A stretch of 64,000 nucleotides of DNA, taken from positions 7,006,001 to 7,070,000 of the forward strand of contig CM082591.2 of assembly GCA_040954595.2 (NCBI GenBank). The letters are read 5' to 3'. Numbering within the stretch: the stretch's first letter is position 1; every line of letters begins with the position of its first letter. Both the position numbers and the translations under genes were made by a program. Shown here piece by piece: positions 35,949 through 47,802 of this stretch. Under the pieces are notes generated by a model that was not told the origin of the DNA, searched no databases, and saw nothing but the letters and a program-made list of their open reading frames with translations. The DNA comes from Balanoglossus misakiensis (lineage: Eukaryota > Hemichordata).

Positions 35949-38900
35949 GTAAGAATACCATGTTTACAATTATATTATAGCTTTATCAATACCAGTGAAT
36001 TTTGTGACGTCATAGCTATACATTATTACTGATAATGTATCGTGTTATTCGATGGACGCGCGACGCGCCCAAGAACCAGTGGACGTGTACAATTTCCGAC
36101 TGAATAACGGAGGATTTCAAACAATGCGAACATTTTAAGGGCTAAAAAAGAAATGCAAACGTACACAGAATAAATACGGCGATATTTATTAATTTCCAAA
36201 TCTGTCCTCGACTGGCGTTTTGTTTATTTTTTCTTCCTACGGCTGCAGTACATGTCGTCTGCTCTTGAATCACGCGCAGTCAACATGGCTCGCTCACGCA
36301 CGTAAAGCAAACCTCTCCATGATGCTGGATTTGACATTCGTTCACCATACATACCGTGTACCATGTACCAAGCAGTCATGTCAACGAAGCTATACGTAAA
36401 AAAAAATATGCCGCAAGTGTCACTTGTCATGTTGTCTACGCGGTACGGAGGGTCGATCGAGGGCGAGTTTGTTTATGTATTGCAACCTTCCGAGTGCCCG
36501 TATACGTGAACTATCCTGAGAACGCAAACGAATTCAAATATTCCCCGAGTCCTCCCCAAGATTACACAAAAATCGAAACTTTTTCAGATATATTTCAGCA
36601 GAACCCTTAAATGAATTTTCACATGCGTAAATAAACCTTCATTATTTATTTGCTGATGTTTGAATATGATACTAGAAATGTACAGTACACTGACACACCA
36701 CGATCAGGTGACCTTTTGTTTACGCGTACGCCATTGCTCTGTTCTCGATCTCCGTGTCCGAGTCTGAATTGTTCGCACCTATACTTTTTGAAGTCTGCAA
36801 ATTCACTGGCATTGACAAAACTATAAAATAATGAGAATAATGAACGCCCCAAAGACCCATAATGGACTCAAGCACACATTGTGCTCCATGATATACTCGG
36901 CTTCGCCTCGTATATTATGACGCACAATGTGTGCTTTCGTCCATTATGGGTCTCTGGGGCGTTCATTATTCTCTAACTATAGTTGGGTGTGCCACGGTTA
37001 CTAGAAGAAGACGGTTAGGAAACTATTTTTTCTCCATTGTTAGATGCTCGCCTCGGTAAACACTTAGTGTAAACGAAAGATATCAGGTGCTAACGAGCCT
37101 GGCCATACGAATAAACAGACAGAATAACTGACCGCTCGGTCAAAATGACGTCATTACCCCTACAATCCAAAGCAAACCATACTCATGTTTACGGAATTGC
37201 TTGCACGCACAGTACGTATACCACCAGATTTGAGGAAAACAGAACAGAGAGTGGATAATTTATAAAGTCACAGCACATTTATGACAATTTTGAACTTTCA
37301 AGGACATGATGAAGCCATACATTCTTTGTCTTGACTGTGCCCTAGAGATTCGATGCGAACCAAAACAAGCAAGATGGCCGCCAAAGGCTATATCGATAAT
37401 GTTAACGACTGTATCGAAATGGGTATGCAATCTCAACGAAATATTCCAATTGGAATAAACGAAATAGCCCATGCAATACAAAAAGGTGTAAACTATCTAA
37501 ATATATTTAAAAAAAACAGAAATGCGACCATCAGGGTTGAATTCTAGGGGTTCAAAATTCGACGCTATTTGAATCTGGATTTTAAGTTAACCACCCAAGA
37601 AACAATGGTAGAGTGTCGCAAGCCCAACAGACTATGACCGTGCACTCCATAAGCCTATATGGAACTCGTACAAAAAAAAGTGGCGCTGTACTCTGACGAA
37701 AAAGGGCAGATGAAGGGGTTCAAAAATTAGCTACGTTCCCCAATACAACCCCACATAGCGGTTTGGACATGTACTCTCCTAGCTAACACCTCGTTCACAC
37801 CTTCCGAACAATAGAGTTTCCTAACCATCTTCTTCTAGTAACCATGGGTGTGCCTCCCTTTATCTCTTACTACACTAAAGAAATAAGGTACGTGGGTAAG
37901 TGGGAGGGAGGGACGGACGGAGGGGTGTATTCAGCTGTTGGAGGTATGTAACTCATTTCTTTTCTTTTCTTTTCCAATTTACCACCGCAGCGTGTGAGTG
38001 CCAACATGGAGGTCGATGCATCACCAGTTTTGAAAACGACGCGACATGTAACTGTTCATCGACCGGCTACACCGGTGCCTTCTGCGAACAGGGTGTGGTG
38101 ACCATGTCAGACCTTCCCTTGTTGGTAGAAGGGGGAACATACGTCCTCACAATACATGCCAAACCAGAAAGAGATCTGATCGTCATTCCTGTGAGTGAAG
38201 ACTTCACCTTCAGTCCCTACGGCGTTGCTTTTACCGGGTCGATGACTTCTGTAGATATACACATAACACCGCGAACATCAGGTAGCTTGTCCATCCGCCT
38301 ACAACTGTATGGAACCAACGCTGCCGAATACACCCAGGACAACCAAATATCTGTTCCCGTTTTGGCGCCATTTGACGTATCTACCAGAATCTCCTCAGCA
38401 CCAATTATCAACTACAAAGATTTTGAATTTTGGAATGGAGATCACCTGTTCAAGTATAAGCCCCCTTCAGCGCCAAATGTCGTCACAAGGGAGTACGTGT
38501 CACGTGATGGCTATGAAGGTTCTTCGCCCAACGGCATTCTTGAGTTCTCCTATGCCGGACACATTCAGCTGATGTCATTTTCAGAAGACCCAGAACAGGT
38601 AACTGGATAGATTTCTTGAGTTCCTATGTTGACAGAGTAAAATGTCAACATGTATTTAAAGATCAACGATCGTCTTATGCGCATGTGCGTAATTTTGTGT
38701 GTACAAATATTACGGCTAATCAAATTGTTCTTCAAATTTTGCGTTCGACAAATTCATATAGTGAACTGCCTTCGCTTCCTTTCATATTTCATGTGGATCG
38801 TGTAAGTAGACTTGAGTTTCGTCCCTTCTTTTCACCCAATTTGGTGTATTTTCCCGATCTCCGACACAGACTATGGTCGCCGCCATCTTGTCTGTTGCTA

Positions 38901-41900
38901 GGACAGCACACTGCCTAATGGTATTCAATTCAACTTTTGCCAGCGACTCCCTCCCCAACCCACATAACTACTTCTAAAGTAACACTTATATTTTCCTTCA
39001 TCTTAAAGGGGTTTTCAGAGATACTGTCCCGCCGTTTTGATGCGTTCATAATGTTTGACACCCACTTTGAAATGCAAGTACGGTTTAATGTGAAGGGTCG
39101 GAGCCTCTCGATTCCATTCATGGTCGATTCAGGTGCCTACGGTGTGGAAACAGCGGGGTATTTATCTGTTGGAGGTATGTTAACACCACCCTGTGTTTAC
39201 TATTGCTATATTTAAGTCTTTGTACCTTGCCCACTGGTATACAACAACAAAATCCCTATCCTTCAAGGGGTCGTGATGTACATGTTGTGTATTGGAACAA
39301 ATTTCCATACTTTCTGGTCTTTCCTTGCCTCTTCATGGTCTTGTACCACCCCCACAAACTACAACAGCAACGACTACACAACCACTACTACCACCACTGC
39401 CATCACCACCACCACCACCACCAACAACAACAAAATCACTACTACCCCATACCCAATAGTAACAACTACTACAAAACCACAACTACCACCACCAACAACA
39501 ACGACAACAACAACAACAACAAAACCACTACCAACAACAACAAAACCACCCTACCACCACCACCAAAACAACAAAACCACTACCACCAACAACAACTACT
39601 ACAAAACCAACATTACCACCTCCACCACCACCACCACCAATAACAACCACAAAACCACTACCACTACCACCAATAACAACAATGACAACAACCACCAATA
39701 ACAACAACAAAACCACCACTACCACCACCACTAATACTAACCCTACCCTCCGCCAGGTTCCGATAGACAATGGTGTGGAACGTATGCCGACCCACCCGGA
39801 TTTTTCGCAAGAGTCAAACTCTCGAAAGAAGGATTTCTCAGCGAGTTTTTGGACATGGGTACAAGTATTTCAGCGTACATGTTCCTAAACTTCGAAATTC
39901 AGCACAACCTACGTCCACCTGACGGCATACGAGACAAGCTCATACCATTGAAGAACCAAATCGTCGAGCTGAAATCTATACTTGACGATTCCTGCACCTT
40001 TCTAATCGAGGGCTCAACCAAGACCACAGAGGAAGTGATTGTAGTACTTAGCCAAGTAACAACACTAGTAGACGATCTTAACAACCTCCTCCATATAATT
40101 CACACCACAAATGCTACTCGGGATTACAGGGAATTGGCCAAAGCCTTGGCTAGCCTGGTTAAGTCTCTCAGAGATATTCTAGAAAAGTGGAACGACCTCA
40201 AGGCCACATTGTCCGAATTGGAACTGGAATTCGAAGATACTGTTAACGATATCAATGTCAGGTTAGACACCATCCAAAGCGGCGTGAGCGACCTTGTCGA
40301 TGGCTTCGCAATTGATGTTCAGAAGACCATCAACAATTTCGAAGGTTTTGGTCTGAGATTTGAGACGAAGTTTCCTGTTAGCCTTCTGACAAGCAATGAA
40401 GTAAGATTTGAGTTGGTTTACTCGTCCAGGGTAGGACAGTGTAGCAGCTTCGGTCATGTCTATGATGGTTTCAAAGGTAAAACAGCTTTAAGAGGATATG
40501 TGATATTCCCAACTAAAACACAGCTGGGGAAGTGGGGAACAATCGATGCTGTCGCAGCGGAGGTGGCATATGCTCTAGATGATGGCTACTACCTGTACCG
40601 CTTGGGTGCAGAAATGACAATCGTTGGCATCGTGGAAGTCGATGTAAATTTGTTTGTAACAACGCAGCTGATCTTCTTTCGAGCAGATGGTAATATCTGG
40701 AACGTTGCCTACGCAACGATATACGCTGAAGTCAAGTTGCCGTCGGACAGACTGAACTGGACAGTTGGAGGGGAGCTGGGTGTCAAACCAGGAATGCCTT
40801 CTCTAGGAGCCAAATTGGTAGACGCCATAGCAAGTGCTGCGATAGAGTTTGGACGCAGTGCGATAGAAAGACTGGAGAATGCACAAGACAAAGTCAGGGA
40901 GATCCAGGGAGAGTTGGACGCAGCGCAGCAGTGGCTGCAAAGGAAGAAATCAGACGTTGACAAAGCAAATGGAGAATTTGATCGAGCCATCCGCAATCTT
41001 GAAGATGCTAAAGGACAAGTCAGGAGCAAGCAAGACGCAGCTAACAGAGCCAGGGATTGGTTGAGGCAAAAGCAGCGAGATGTGGACGACCTCTGCACAA
41101 TACATTATTGCAGCAAGATATGTATTCCTGGTGTTAAATGCACTATTTGTTACCGGAAGGTTGGTTGGGTCAATGTTCCGTATCCATGTTGTTCCTTCAC
41201 CTCTTGTATGACAACAGTCACCGACCCTGTCTGCATTGCGGCTAATGCCTTGTGCAGAACGGTGAGGGGCGTGGCATTCGCTGCCCTTTGGTTGGCCGAT
41301 AAGGCCCTGTATGTCGCAATAAGGGCCCTCGACGTTGTGGTTGCGCTGCTTGATGCTGCTCAATGTGTTGTCGACAAAGCCAGAGTTGTCCTCGATGTTG
41401 CTAAATTCGCTCTAGACTTGGCTTCGGCTGGTCTAAAAGTCGCTGAAAGGGCCCTCGATGGTGTCATTATCTTGCTCGAAGGCGTCAAGGCTGCGGTGGC
41501 GTCAGGGATAGAGGTGTTCAATTTTCTACAAACGTTCGATATGGGTTCAGTTGCGAGTATTGGCCGTGCAGCTTTTGAAGTTGAGATATCCGGAGATGAT
41601 GTCTTTGTGTTCGACGTTGAGCTCGAAGCCAATATCTTCCTCTTGGGAACCACGAAGTTATTCGTAACCATTGACTTCAAAGATTTTGCAGGAAGCCTTC
41701 TGTCGACCGCCAAAGCAATAGTGAAGCAAATGGCAGCTGCGTTGTTACCTTTCCGTCGCAAACGTTCCATACCGGATACAATATCAGATGTTTTGGAGGA
41801 ATTTAATATTACAAGCGATGCCTATACTGCAACTATTCGCATTCACCCAGAGGCAACATTCCTTCGTGATCGCCAAACAACCACTGTCTCTCTGGAGGAA

Positions 41901-44900
41901 GAGAATGATTATAGAGTCCAAACATTTTCCGACAAATGCGACAATTACACCGATATGTCGTTCTTCCTCAAAGAGTCTATGACCACACTCCGTGATATCG
42001 CCGAGGAGTGGAAGACGAGCTTCGAGAATGCGTCTGAGACACTGATGATCTTGGACGAGCTCCTGGTAAACGTCAGCGCCATCAACGCCAACAGCAGCGA
42101 GATCAACAGGACCGAAGCGTTGCTCAGGTACAACATGACGGATGATGATATCGAACTGCGGGTGATGGAGATCAACTTGCTGGAGGACCCATCCATGAAT
42201 GAAACCCTCAGCGTCATACAGGCGGTGAAGGATGCCAGTCTGGAAGAACTGTCTATAGCGTCTGACTATCACATACTGGAACCCTGGAAAGCAGCCATGG
42301 AAAACCTTACCGAAGAAACATTCTTGGAAGGCGAATGTGCCTCCTTTGAAGATTGTCTCTTTGTCACTTTCGACCGCCTTCTCGGACTCTATGACAAGGT
42401 TGACTTACCGAATGTTGACAAAATGAGGTCGCTGCTGACAAAATCCCGCGTCCAACTATTCGCGATGCTGAGAAACGACTCCCTCAGGTTAGACGATGCG
42501 TTAGATGTGTCCGATGAAATTCTCGACGTCCTTCAAGAAACCGATGACACCGTGGTGTTCTGTGCCACTCCGCCAGTTGTTCTTGTAAATCCCACAAACG
42601 CAACAATCATTAAAGGCGGTGATTTGATTTTAGAATGTCAAGCTGAAAGTGATCCCCTACCAGAATATACGTGGTACAAAGATGGTCTTCCTGTTTCCCT
42701 GAGGAAAGAAATTGGTACATTGGTGCTCAAAAGTGTTGACGACTCAGCTAGAGGTTGGTACATGTGTCAAGCCGGCAATCACGTTGTGAATGTGACATCT
42801 GAACAGGCTTACGTAGATGTACATGAAGCACCGGCTGTTATCATCTCTCCCGAAGATCAGACACTCCTGGAAGGTCATGAACCTTCGGTGACCTTAGACT
42901 GCATCAGCACAGGCTGGCCACGACCAATGGTTACTTGGTATTTCTCGAGAGACTCTGTGACCTACAGCAAGGCGGCAAGTGCTGGCGCCAGTCTGGCTCT
43001 CAACAAACCACAGCTCACTGACAGCGGCTGGTACAAGTGCGAAGCGTCAAACGCTGTTGGGAAGGACAGTTCAACAATAAAGGTCACAGTGCTTGGGATC
43101 TCCGTCGCCATGCCGATCATGAGTGTCTCTCTTGCATTCTCCAGTGGCACTGCCGAAGGGGGCAATTCTTTCAAAGAATTTCTTCCAAGCAAAACAGCTA
43201 CAAGTGTAATCTTGAGAAATAAGGTTCGTCGTGGTTTGGAGCAGTTACTGGAGCTAGACTCAGAAAGATTAGATATAATCCAAACAGACTACAGTGTGCA
43301 GCAAGATTACCTCTCTGGAACAGTGAGCGTGAAGATCATCGGAAAGACGCATGCGCATGAGGAAATCGGACACCTACCATATCGCCACCTGCAACATTTA
43401 TTCTACGACTCCCAGGACGCCCTCATTAGGCTTGCAATGACGCTGACAGAAGCAACTTTAGACGAGGCACATCTGTTTGAGATAGATGGTGTGAGTGTGA
43501 ACATAACACGTGGTACACTTGTGTATGGTATGGATGAGCCAAGGTGCCCATATGGCCAGACTGCAAGCACTTATAAGTTTTTCCTGTGTGGTAAGTATGA
43601 CTCGGCTATTGTACAATCATTGTTTGCGTACAACTGAAAATGTCTCCGATTTCTTCCTGGTTATATCTTCTTACTTAATTATTTGTTCTGATTTAGAAGC
43701 TGTAATGAAAGCTTGCTCAATATTATAATTTCACGAGCGAAGAATGCATTTCCTACACCGTCGTTCTTAAATTTAAGCCTTGATGAGGTATCAAATAAAC
43801 TGTTACCGAAGGCTTCAGAAAATCACATTGTTTCGTCGTTTACGTTGTCACCGCAATACTCTAGACAATCACCCATGTGTGCATCAGAATAAGATTGTCG
43901 TTTTATTTTTTTATTTTTTTCAATATCTTCTCTTTCTGGTATGATACTGCATTTCCTGATGTCTATAATAATCAGCTGACTGCAATGGAGGACTCAAAGG
44001 CTGTGGTAAGATTGAATTAACATCTATTCCATGTGATTTTATTTGACATACTATCCGAGTGTTTCCCTCATATCATTTGTACATTGCATATGGTAACCTA
44101 CTCGTCTTACTTGCATTGTACTCTTTTTGCAAGTCAACAAATAACTATTCCTATATCTTGCTTTGTGTTTTGGGGGTTTATTTTCTATGAAAGCCACTTT
44201 AAAAATTTTCTGCATAACATGTCACATGACAGCAATTTCAACATCACTGATGGATTTGACTGTTGATGTTATTATATTGATGACCCCGACCTTTCATGAA
44301 AAAATCCTAATATTGGTATACTGTACCTCTAATTATAGTTATTTGCTATTAGTTTGAGAAAAAAACTTACTGCAATGATATATATTTTGTTCTCAGGCGT
44401 GGAACAAACTGATCCTTCTGAAGAAGTAACAGAACATCCTGATGTGACACCCAAGGTAATGCATTCGTATTTTAATTTTTATCAGGACGGATTTACACAA
44501 CGTAACCAAAATTGTCCGTCCATCCGTCCGACTTTCAGCCAGTCTGTCTGATTGTCTATCAGTCTGTCTGCCTGTCTTCTTTATTTTGAATGTCACGATT
44601 CAGACGTAGAGATGACGTCACTCATAGAAATAAATTAAATATTTTTTTCGTTCTTTATGTCTTGTACTGAGAGACATAATAATGTGTTTCCATCATTTAG
44701 ATGCTGACAGACGGTCACTCTCCTTTCAATAAGGGAATACTCCTAGCCATCAGTTGTGCTTCACTGCTTGTCTTGGTAGTAGGTAGGTAAAATGATTTCA
44801 TGATCACAGGTCAAGAGTACAAGAAGGCATTATTAGTATACACATATCGACTGTCCACGATTGTAACTTCATGTGGCTGTCTACAAAAGATATGTAGAGT

Positions 44901-45412
44901 TGATGGAAAGAAAGATTGACTTGAAAAAATGCATTTGTGTAATATTATTTATAGGCCTGTTCATGCATCTATCTGCGTGCAAAATCAATGCATTGATTCG
45001 AATAGGCAACATCCGGCAATGTAGCGGGCCGGTGAACTTTACATTGAGCGGTTGCTAAAGCTACCCCGTCCGATGAAACTACCCTAGAGATAGACGACAG
45101 AAACACTCCGCGTCGGCAAATGAGTCGCTGCGCCAGGGCACATAAACACATATTCAGGCAATACTACGCAATGACAACTTCTTAGATATTTCAAAACAAT
45201 TATGTACACATCTACTTTCTGTAGGTGCTGCAGTCACTATCTACGTGGCAAAGAAGAGGCATTCGTCAAAACAGAGCGACAGAGGGTCTTCTGATCTGAC
45301 CAGCAGTTCCGACGTACGTGAATTGGTTGTGACAGGGGGTGCCACAGTTGCATTGAAGACCTGTAATGCCCAATGTTCACCTGTCTTCGACAATACGTCT
45401 GAAAAGGCTTGA
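35882..45412 (+). CDS. Type I membrane protein, EGF + novel ectodomain + two Ig domains, 7 exons, 1,667 aa
   Basis: Coding exons 35882-35948, 37991-38598, 39009-39174, 39757-43590, 44397-44455, 44701-44782, 45225-45412; all GT-AG, total 5,004 nt, every junction in phase. Residues 1-22 are a signal peptide (TFIIAYLAFAALVY core). An EGF module with six Cys covers about 24-54. Residues 55-640 look beta-rich and are unrecognised. A heptad-like coiled coil covers 649-727, a Cys-rich segment 727-781, and a hydrophobic Ala/Leu/Val/Asp helical segment about 783-864. RRKR-S at 947-951 is a furin-type site. A region rich in N-glycosylation sites follows, then Ig domains at about 1219-1306 and 1308-1394 (Cys pairs with WYKDG, WYMCQAG, WYKCEAS). 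A membrane helix spans about 1591-1614, then KKR and a Ser-rich 53-aa tail. It is probably a surface receptor or adhesion protein, possibly cleaved into linked chains. The name, ligand and function are unknown. Confidence 0.85.
36834..36974. repeat. Foldback element in intron 1
   Basis: Arms ATGAGAATAATGAACGCCCC... and its inverse surround a short centre with a second inner palindrome (GCACACATTGTG and CACAATGTGTGC). About 140 bp, predicted to fold into one long hairpin. No coding frame. Confidence 0.85.
36994..37845. mobile_element. TIR transposon of 852 bp in intron 1, exact 9-bp target duplication
   Basis: About 31-bp inverted ends (ACGGTTACTAGAAGAAGA... at left; right end inverse with two mismatches). 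Flanks 36985-36993 and 37846-37854 are both GGGTGTGCC. The interior has no long open frame, so it is non-autonomous. Confidence 0.9.
37991..38598 (+). CDS. Receptor-like gene exon 2: EGF module and first ectodomain block
   Basis: Acceptor TTTACCACCGCAG, donor CAG|GTAACT. The EGF pattern is CECQHGGRC... CNC... GYTGAFC, immediately after the signal peptide. The rest (VVTMSDLPLLVEGG onward) alternates hydrophobic and polar residues as in beta-sandwich folds, but I cannot assign it. Confidence 0.88.
38660..38923. mobile_element. Truncated copy of the 310-bp MITE in intron 2
   Basis: Starts GATCGTCTTATGCGCATGTGCG and runs to ACAGCACACTGCCTAATGG, matching 51178-51490 in the same orientation and 61019-61348 inverted. 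The right inverted end is missing. Confidence 0.75.
39009..39174 (+). CDS. Receptor-like gene exon 3
   Basis: Acceptor ATCTTAAAG is chosen over the nearby TTTTCAG because only it gives phase 0 to match exon 2. Codes GFSEILSRRFDAFIMF to YLSVG and ends one base into a Gly codon at G|GTATGT. No domain recognised. Confidence 0.8.
39345..39740. repeat. (ACC/AAC)n trinucleotide-rich tract in intron 3
   Basis: About 400 bp made almost wholly of ACC, AAC, ACT and CAN triplets. It reads as Thr/Asn- or His-rich open frames of about 140 codons, but lies between a good donor (39175) and acceptor (39755-39756) whose phases match, and reading through from exon 3 meets a stop at about 39213. I treat it as intronic. 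Confidence 0.85.
39757..43590 (+). CDS. Receptor-like gene exon 4: 3.8-kb exon with coiled coil, furin site and two Ig domains
   Basis: Acceptor CTACCCTCCGCCAG; donor G|GTAAGT. Codes residues 281-1558 without interruption. Coiled coil 40861-41094, Cys-rich CTIHYCSKICIPGVKC segment from 41094, hydrophobic helical repeat 41262-41505, RRKRS at 41754-41768, Ig domains about 42564-42826 and 42831-43095, then a juxtamembrane region ending CPYGQTASTYKFFLC. A single very long exon spanning many modules is unusual for an Ig protein. Confidence 0.95.
44397..44455 (+). CDS. Receptor-like gene exon 5: acidic stalk
   Basis: Acceptor TTTGTTCTCAG, donor AAG|GTAATG. Codes the short hydrophilic stalk VEQTDPSEEVTEHPDVTPK between the last Cys pair and the membrane. 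Confidence 0.75.
44701..44782 (+). CDS. Receptor-like gene exon 6: transmembrane helix
   Basis: Acceptor CATCATTTAG, donor G|GTAGGT. Codes the stalk end and GILLAISCASLLVLVV, the first two-thirds of the membrane helix. A donor four bases downstream would break the frame to exon 7. Confidence 0.75.
45225..45412 (+). CDS. Receptor-like gene exon 7: end of the helix, cytoplasmic tail, stop
   Basis: Acceptor TACTTTCTGTAG. Codes GAAVTIYVA, the KKRH stop-transfer and a Ser-rich tail, ending TGA at 45410. No ITIM or other signalling motif seen. A GTACGT at 45315 could be an alternative donor; the simple read-through is preferred. Confidence 0.7.
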
Positions 45413-46114
45413 AAATGACGTAATAACTCAAATATATTTTAGCCGAAAGAGAAAAATGCACCATGCATCGATTGCATTATCTTTGAAATGCTTTATTCAA
45501 GTTCAATTTATAATCATTAATTTTTACCCGTTTGTGATTAGGGACAAACTTATTCGTAACTTCACCAAAGATCGTTAAAGCCCCATGAGCTGCAACTTTT
45601 GAGAAGTTTATGAAATTTATTTTCAAACTGCTGTACTTATATTAGCCCATACAGATGTATGCACTGAAGTATATATACAAGTATTATAAAGCCTATGCAA
45701 CTTTTTAACCAGATAAAATAATAAATAATAATAAAGCTTTGCCGCAAAGGAAAATGGCCGTCACAATGCAAAATACAATGGAAACGTCGCATTTCCCACT
45801 ATGAAACTTCATAAACATGATCTCATCCACTAGAACCCACTTTCTTGAGGAACTGTAGTTTGAGGCAGTGCAAAGTCATAAAAAACAAAAGTAACCGGCT
45901 ATAGAGGGCGATGTTTGAACGGGTAAATGACCACCAGAATTTCAGCCCATTGATTTTTCTTGTTTGCCAATTTCTCATCGATACCTTTAATGTACATGTA
46001 TACCTTTATATTATTCAGAAATAAAAAATGGCACTTTGGTAGTGTTTGTGAAACTATTGTCATGATAGAATTATTAATGTAATTATTATTATCACATACA
46101 TAGACTCACTTATC

Positions 46115-46140
46115 CCTATAGTGTGACGTCACACTATAGG
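46115..46140. repeat. Perfect 26-bp palindrome centred on TGACGTCA
   Basis: CCTATAGTG on the left is the exact inverse of CACTATAGG on the right, with TGACGTCA at the centre and no unpaired base. TGACGTCA is the consensus cAMP response element, but the long symmetry makes a hairpin or insertion footprint as likely as a binding site. Confidence 0.8.
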
Positions 46141-47453
46141 TATATGACCTCGAAGAATCCTTATTACACATGTGTTGAATATGGATGCCCAGACTATTTT
46201 CTTTATGTAAACAAACAAAAATCAGCTGTTCTCGATCTGAAATATACCCAAAACCCAAAATTGGCAGACTTATGAAGCACAGGGAAATGTGGGGTAATAA
46301 AGCACATGTTTTAAATGTAAAATGAGCATGTAAAATTGCAAGTTAAACGTCACGGTCGACATCGCTAGAGCATCGAGCAGCACAACACCAGCAGCTTGCA
46401 ACCAGTCAACAGGTCGAGTCGAGCAGGCGAGCATACCAGAATTTGCGCAAAAACACCACAAAGTAACAACCCAAATGCCAAGAAAGAGAAAACGTGAGCA
46501 AAAGCAAGCTCTTGGAAACTAATTACACTATACAGGGATGTTAGTCTAAGGAAAGGTAAAATTTTATTTTGTCATTTCTGTGCCAATACAATAAACCACA
46601 CAGATCTGTATATACACATATAATATGTACACAACCAACAATAATACTGTATTTAAAAAAAAATCACAAAATTACACAACTGCTGTAAAAAAATCATACT
46701 TATCATAATTCACAATTCATATTAAAACACAAAGGAATGTTTGAACTTTTAGGCATATTTACAATAAAGTTTCTCAAATGTAACTTGGTTAACAATCTAT
46801 TCACACAACTGTACATAGATTCAACACAAGCAATATGACATACCCAGCCACTCCCCTCACAAAATTTAATTTCCAACTGTTTTCTTTGGTCAGATTTAAT
46901 ACAAGTGTGAACTATACACACTTTGATTCTATGTACAATGAATTTGCATTGTCCATGACTATATGGGAATGTATAGGCTACATGCACGCAGGTAATTTTT
47001 TACCCAATAAATAAAATTAGATCCTAGAAAAACGTGATAATTCTTCATGTGAAATTATCAAAGTTGCAAATTATTTTTCTTCAAAAAAGAGCAAGTCTGG
47101 ATCATGGTAAATTCAAATGTCAATGTTGCATTCTGTAAAGTAATCCTGAATGATTGGACTGCAAAAAAAGTTATGTGACTATATAAATAGTTTAGAGTTA
47201 CCATATATGGTCTTTAGTTTTGTGAGTTAATTAATGAATACAGATTATGAATATTCATCAATCTTGTATGTTTATCTGAGCATGAGCAGTGTCACTCATA
47301 CAACAAGAGCAGCCAATCACCAATTGTAATAGAACACGAAATCTTTTGAAAGAAGTTATGTGATTGGTTCCCCTTCATAGCTGACACATAAATGGGGGCT
47401 CACTCAACCACTCCAGTCCATTGTAACATATTTATAACATTTGAGTACATAAT

Positions 47454-47540
47454 AGTGCCTGCTGGTAACCTTAGTTTGCCAGCTTTTCCTCTTGCGTGCT
47501 GGTCTGGCCGACCAGCATGGAGAAAACCCTGACCAGACAG
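47454..47540. repeat. Dispersed repeat, inverted relative of 58520-58605
   Basis: The stretch around GCCTGCTGGTAACC, GCTTTTCCTCTTGCGTGCTGG and GGCCGACCAGC resembles the inverse of the stretch at 58520-58605 (GGTTGGCCGTGGTCAGG ... CCAGCAGGCACT). Confidence 0.5.
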
Positions 47541-47610
47541 ACTTGTAGAGACAAACACACACACACAACACGCGCGCAAAGAGAGAGAGAGAGATGTTGA
47601 GATGAACAGT

Positions 47611-47802
47611 TTAAAGGTATTCAGGCACCTATGGAAATTTAAGTACAGTTACCATGGTAAACTTGTGATCTAGCCAATCACGGATTTTCAGTGGGTGGTA
47701 CACGCGAAAAAAAGAGCGCCACCATGTTCTTTAGAACACTCAAATACGCCATTTCAGCCATATATGGGCGTATGTAAATTGGAGGTGACTGTATACCTTT
47801 AA
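47611..47802. mobile_element. TTAA-type MITE family 1, copy 1
   Basis: Ends TTAAAGGTAT... and ...GTATACCTTTAA with a shared core (ATCTAGCCAATCACGGATTTT, TCAGTGGGTGG). Inverted relative to the copy at 57467. Confidence 0.85.

Larger units (their letters stand above)
45413..47610. other. 3' UTR and intergenic region between convergent genes
   Basis: AT-rich. ATAAATAATAATAAAG near 45720 and AATAAAAAATGG near 46020 are possible polyadenylation signals of the plus-strand gene. No further gene seen. It includes the perfect palindrome at 46115-46140. Confidence 0.5.

Noticed and set aside
39203-39770. Thr/Asn-rich and Gly/Val-rich ORFs as mucin-like genes
   Set aside because: They lie in an intron with matched GT-AG ends, and reading from the upstream exon meets a stop before the tract.
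40263-43192. Several 60-160 codon minus-strand frames opposite exon 4
   Set aside because: Shadows of the 3.8-kb coding exon; no splice sites or family resemblance on the opposite strand.
45311-45320. Splice donor GTACGT inside the last receptor exon
   Set aside because: No matching in-phase downstream exon was recognised and the read-through frame ends soon at a good stop; kept only as an alternative.
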